From Tyto alba (lineage: Eukaryota > Chordata > Aves > Strigiformes > Tytonidae), in contig NW_024881322.1 in NCBI RefSeq assembly GCF_018691265.1, positions 11,769,989-11,833,988 on the forward strand: a stretch of DNA of 64,000 bases, given 5' to 3'. A model generated the notes under the pieces. That model saw nothing but the letters and a program-made list of their open reading frames with translations, was not told the origin of the DNA and ran no database searches. Below are positions 61,361-64,000 of the stretch, in pieces. The first letter of the stretch is position 1, and the number at the start of each line of letters is the position of its first letter. A program made the translations under genes and the position numbers.

Positions 61361-61374
61361 GGAAGCGGTGGAAG

Positions 61375-61487
61375 ATGGCGTGGGTGCTGAAGATGGATGA
61401 AGTGATCGAGTCCGGCTTGGTGCACGACTTCGACGCCAGCCTCTCCGGCATCGGGCAGGAGCTGGGAGCCGGTGCCTACAGCATGAG
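61375..61487 (+). CDS. UBP1: UBP1 first coding exon
   Basis: ATG at 61375 opens [19 protein letters not shown], continuing [18 protein letters not shown] and a split serine codon before donor GTAACT at 61488. This matches the UBP1 (LBP-1a) N-terminus as I recall it. The close relative TFCP2 begins MAWALKLPLADEVIESG, and TFCP2L1 is unrelated in its first residues. UBP1 is a grainyhead/CP2-type DNA-binding transcription factor that acts as a dimer or tetramer in the nucleus. This exon precedes its CP2 DNA-binding domain, encoded beyond the window. The start sits in GGAAGATGGCG, a good initiation context and also a YY1-like core. The position after CLASP2 in the same orientation agrees with the human order. 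Confidence 0.97.
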
Positions 61488-64000
61488 GTAACTCGCCGAC
61501 CCCCGCCCGCGCCACGCCGCTGGGCAGGGAGCGCGGGAAGGGCACCCAACCCCCCCCCCCTTCTCCTTTTTCCTCCTTTTTTCCTCACCCCCCCCCCCCC
61601 CCCCCTTCCCGAGGAGCGGGCACCGGCCCGACGCCTCCCGGCAGCTGCGGGCACACGCAGGGCCTCCCCGAAAGGGCGGGCTGCTGCTCCGGCGGCGATG
61701 TTTTTCCCCTATATGTATAATTTCTACCTTAAAAATGGCATTTCTCTGCCCCTTGGCTGTATAACTGCACCCCACGTTTTAGAAGGTTATCATTTTCTAC
61801 TCGGCGAATATAGTTCTGGTGCATAATGCACAATAGCTGTCTAACGCTTAAATTTTTTTTTTTTTTCTTTGTCGAGCAAGTAAACGGGGTGGTAGTTAAC
61901 AGGGTAATAGGATAGTTGTAATTTAATCAGTCTGTGTAGTTTCTCATATATCTGTATAGTAATGTCTTCAGTGATGGCGGGGTTTGGTTTTTGTTTGTTT
62001 GTTTGTTTTTTTCCTTACCATGCAGCTCTTTCTGTTTTTAATCAACTTGGCAGTCTCTTCGCCTTTTGATTGTTTTACGGTAAAAGTGTTTAAATAGCGT
62101 TTGGGTGTGCTTTTTCAAAGTTAAGATAAAACTGTGCTTGTATGGAATAAGAGCATTTTATCGCAGTTATGGGCAGAACATGTGGACTTCCTGAGTGACT
62201 TATTAGCGTGAAAAAGGGAAACTGCCTTGGAGACCCTGGGAGACATTTTAGTCTAAGGTTTTCAACAGGATTAGTCAGTATTTTACGAGTCTGGAAAAGT
62301 AAAACACTGGCATTTGATGGCCTAACCTATATGGAAGAGATGTTCTCTCTCAGGGTTACCTGAAACTCGGAGGCCACCACAAGTTTCAACTATTATATAT
62401 ATGTTTTAAGGCAGTGCTTCCCAGGTGAGGTGTTGGAACCGCAGTGTCTTTGTTCGTAGTTACAAATAAGAGTTTCAGCTGAATAGAAATGAGGACCCTT
62501 TTACTGCGAGTATTTGGAATCGTGAGCTCAGCAGGCTTATGGTGGGATATGTATTTGATGGGGGGGGCCGGTATTTTGTGTGGCGTTCGATGTTTGGTTT
62601 TTTTTTAGTTGATAGTTTTTTGGTGTGGGTTTTTTTTTGTAATTAAAAATAACTTTGAGAACTTGCCAGTTCAGAGAACAAGGTGATTCACCTCTCTTCC
62701 TGAGAACACTCCTGATTTTATATTCCAGTCGTCTCGATTTTATTCCACTTCTGTCCCGTTTATGTCTTTGTCAAGCGAACTTTGATCCCACAAAGTGGTG
62801 TACCAGTTTTTCTGGGCCACTCTATGGCAGTTGCCTGGATGGCTTTTCAGCGTTCGGTTTCTGGTTATTTTTTTCTTGTGCCCACACCAACGGATAATGC
62901 ATGCATTCCTGGTCAAGAACCGGTTTTCCTTCTCTATTGTGATCGAGTTCTTTCTAGGATTTCTTATGATTAAAAGTCTTGGGTTTTGACTAGGATGGCT
63001 TTTTGAAGACTTGCTTTCTTTTTGTAGACTTCATTTCTCCTCTCAGTAGCACACAGTGTTTATTTTCTTGAAACTTAAAGAATTTTAATCTTTACTGTTG
63101 TTGGATAGATTGTTTCTTTTGCTCATATCATCCTTTTATGGTGGGCAGCAGTCCTAAGTGTTTTTTTAGTTACATATTCCTGCCCGTTAGGATATTTTGT
63201 ATTACCACGAAATGAGTTATAGCAGTTAAAAACAGCTCTTAAAAAGTAATTGCACAAGCCAAGCTATGCACTAGTCTCACACTTTGTTGTGTTCTTCATG
63301 TGTGTGATGAGATGCAAGTATTTTTGGAACACACACTGAATATTATTTGTAACTTAGGGATCACCTAATTGAAATTAGTGTTTGCTGGATTCAGAGTGAT
63401 TTCATCAACTATGTTAGTTTTTTGTCATGCTTAGATTTCTACTTTAGGGAAATCATGGACTGTTAAGTGATGTGAGAGGGGGAAACTAAGAGAAATGGTG
63501 TAGCCTGAAGAGTGAAGATATTACGCTGTCACTGTTCTGTGTGCCAGTATAAGCCAATTACTTGTCACTTCCCTGCAAAAAAAAAAATTATAGAAGAAAA
63601 AGTAGTACTGTCTGGAGGAGAATGATGGGAGAGCTCCCCAAGCTATAAGTCCCTGCATTTTGCTAGGAAGACCTGCACATAATGCCTTTACCTGTTAGGG
63701 TTGTATATGATGTGGCTGATGCTTCCTCAAGCTGATGATCAGTCAGTGCCCTGAAGTAGAATATGTAGCATTATTCCTGTGTTTATTCTTATTAAGAAAA
63801 CTGCTCATGTCCATTGACCAGTAACTAGGGTTTTTTTTAAAAGGAAGCTAACTGGACAAAGTTTCTCTGAAGATTCACATGGTTTTAAGTAGTTCTCAAA
63901 TTTTCCTTGAACTTGAAACCCAGTTTTTCTGATTGCTGTTCTAACATCTCATGCAATATGAAACTGCCTATAAACACAGGATTCAATTCAACTGATAGTA
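61488..64000 (+). other. UBP1: UBP1 intron 1, 5' part
   Basis: The first 200 bases are GC-rich island with C-tracts at about 61549-61561 and 61588-61605 (G-rich on the minus strand). The rest is AT-rich, with a T-run at 61853-61866, a TTTG repeat near 61991-62010 and small G/T-runs near 62560-62640. No further exon recognised before the window ends. Confidence 0.85.

Larger units (their letters stand above)
60400..61700 (+). promoter_or_regulatory. UBP1: UBP1 CpG-island promoter region
   Basis: Sharp change to GC- and CpG-rich sequence around the first UBP1 coding exon. No TATA box seen. It contains an ETS-type site, a CRE-like site, three CCAAT/ATTGG boxes, and YY1-like ATGGCGGC motifs on both strands. 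The transcription start probably lies between about 60700 and 60950, inferred from the position of these sites. Confidence 0.85.

Noticed and set aside
61375..61487. Assignment of the exon to TFCP2 or TFCP2L1
   Set aside because: TFCP2 starts MAWALKLPLADEVIE with extra residues and TFCP2L1 has a different N-terminus. [12 protein letters not shown] fits UBP1.

Overview
The window is vertebrate nuclear DNA and almost certainly avian. It holds the 3' two thirds of CLASP2 (CLIP-associating protein 2, + strand), an intergenic stretch of about 12 kb, and the CpG-island promoter plus first coding exon of UBP1 (LBP-1/CP2 family transcription factor, + strand). Bird origin is inferred from a CR1 LINE (about 10.0-11.3 kb) with the typical bird CR1 3' end, a second short reverse-strand CR1 tail (about 22.0 kb), compact introns, and a short LTR remnant at 42.8 kb that I recall as a family common in non-galliform birds. 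The last point is from memory.

CLASP2 (1 to about 48.6 kb): 21 exons are supported by in-frame, phase-compatible translation matching the CLASP family, with AG/GT borders. Three more small exons are plausible cassettes. In order the exons encode the Ser/Arg-rich region with two SxIP motifs (7455-7466 and 8462-8473), the third TOG domain (17556-34100), a Ser/Pro-rich linker (34548-36474), and the C-terminal helical domain (40855-46423) ending in MSGQS and TAA. The first part of the protein (TOG1, TOG2) lies before the window. The C-terminus and the neighbour UBP1 identify CLASP2 rather than CLASP1. The encoded part is about 884 residues without optional exons. The 3' UTR starts at 46424, and the best poly(A) signal is AATAAA at 48590.

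Intergenic (about 48.6-60.1 kb): mostly AT-rich unique-looking sequence with a few GC-richer islands (51.3-51.8, 55.55-55.76, 57.0-57.8 kb). I recognise no gene there.

UBP1 (about 60.4 kb to window end): a CpG island with ETS, CRE-like, three CCAAT/ATTGG and YY1-like sites, a long GC-rich 5' leader with a possible uORF and a T-run/G-run tract, then the first coding exon 61375-61487 and the start of intron 1.

No new biological system is evident. The most interesting items are the small alternative exons placed just before the EB1-binding motifs of CLASP2 (one with a TGCATG RBFOX site 34 nt downstream), a possible intronic poly(A) site inside TOG3, and the CLASP-CP2 gene pairing, which mirrors CLASP1-TFCP2L1.
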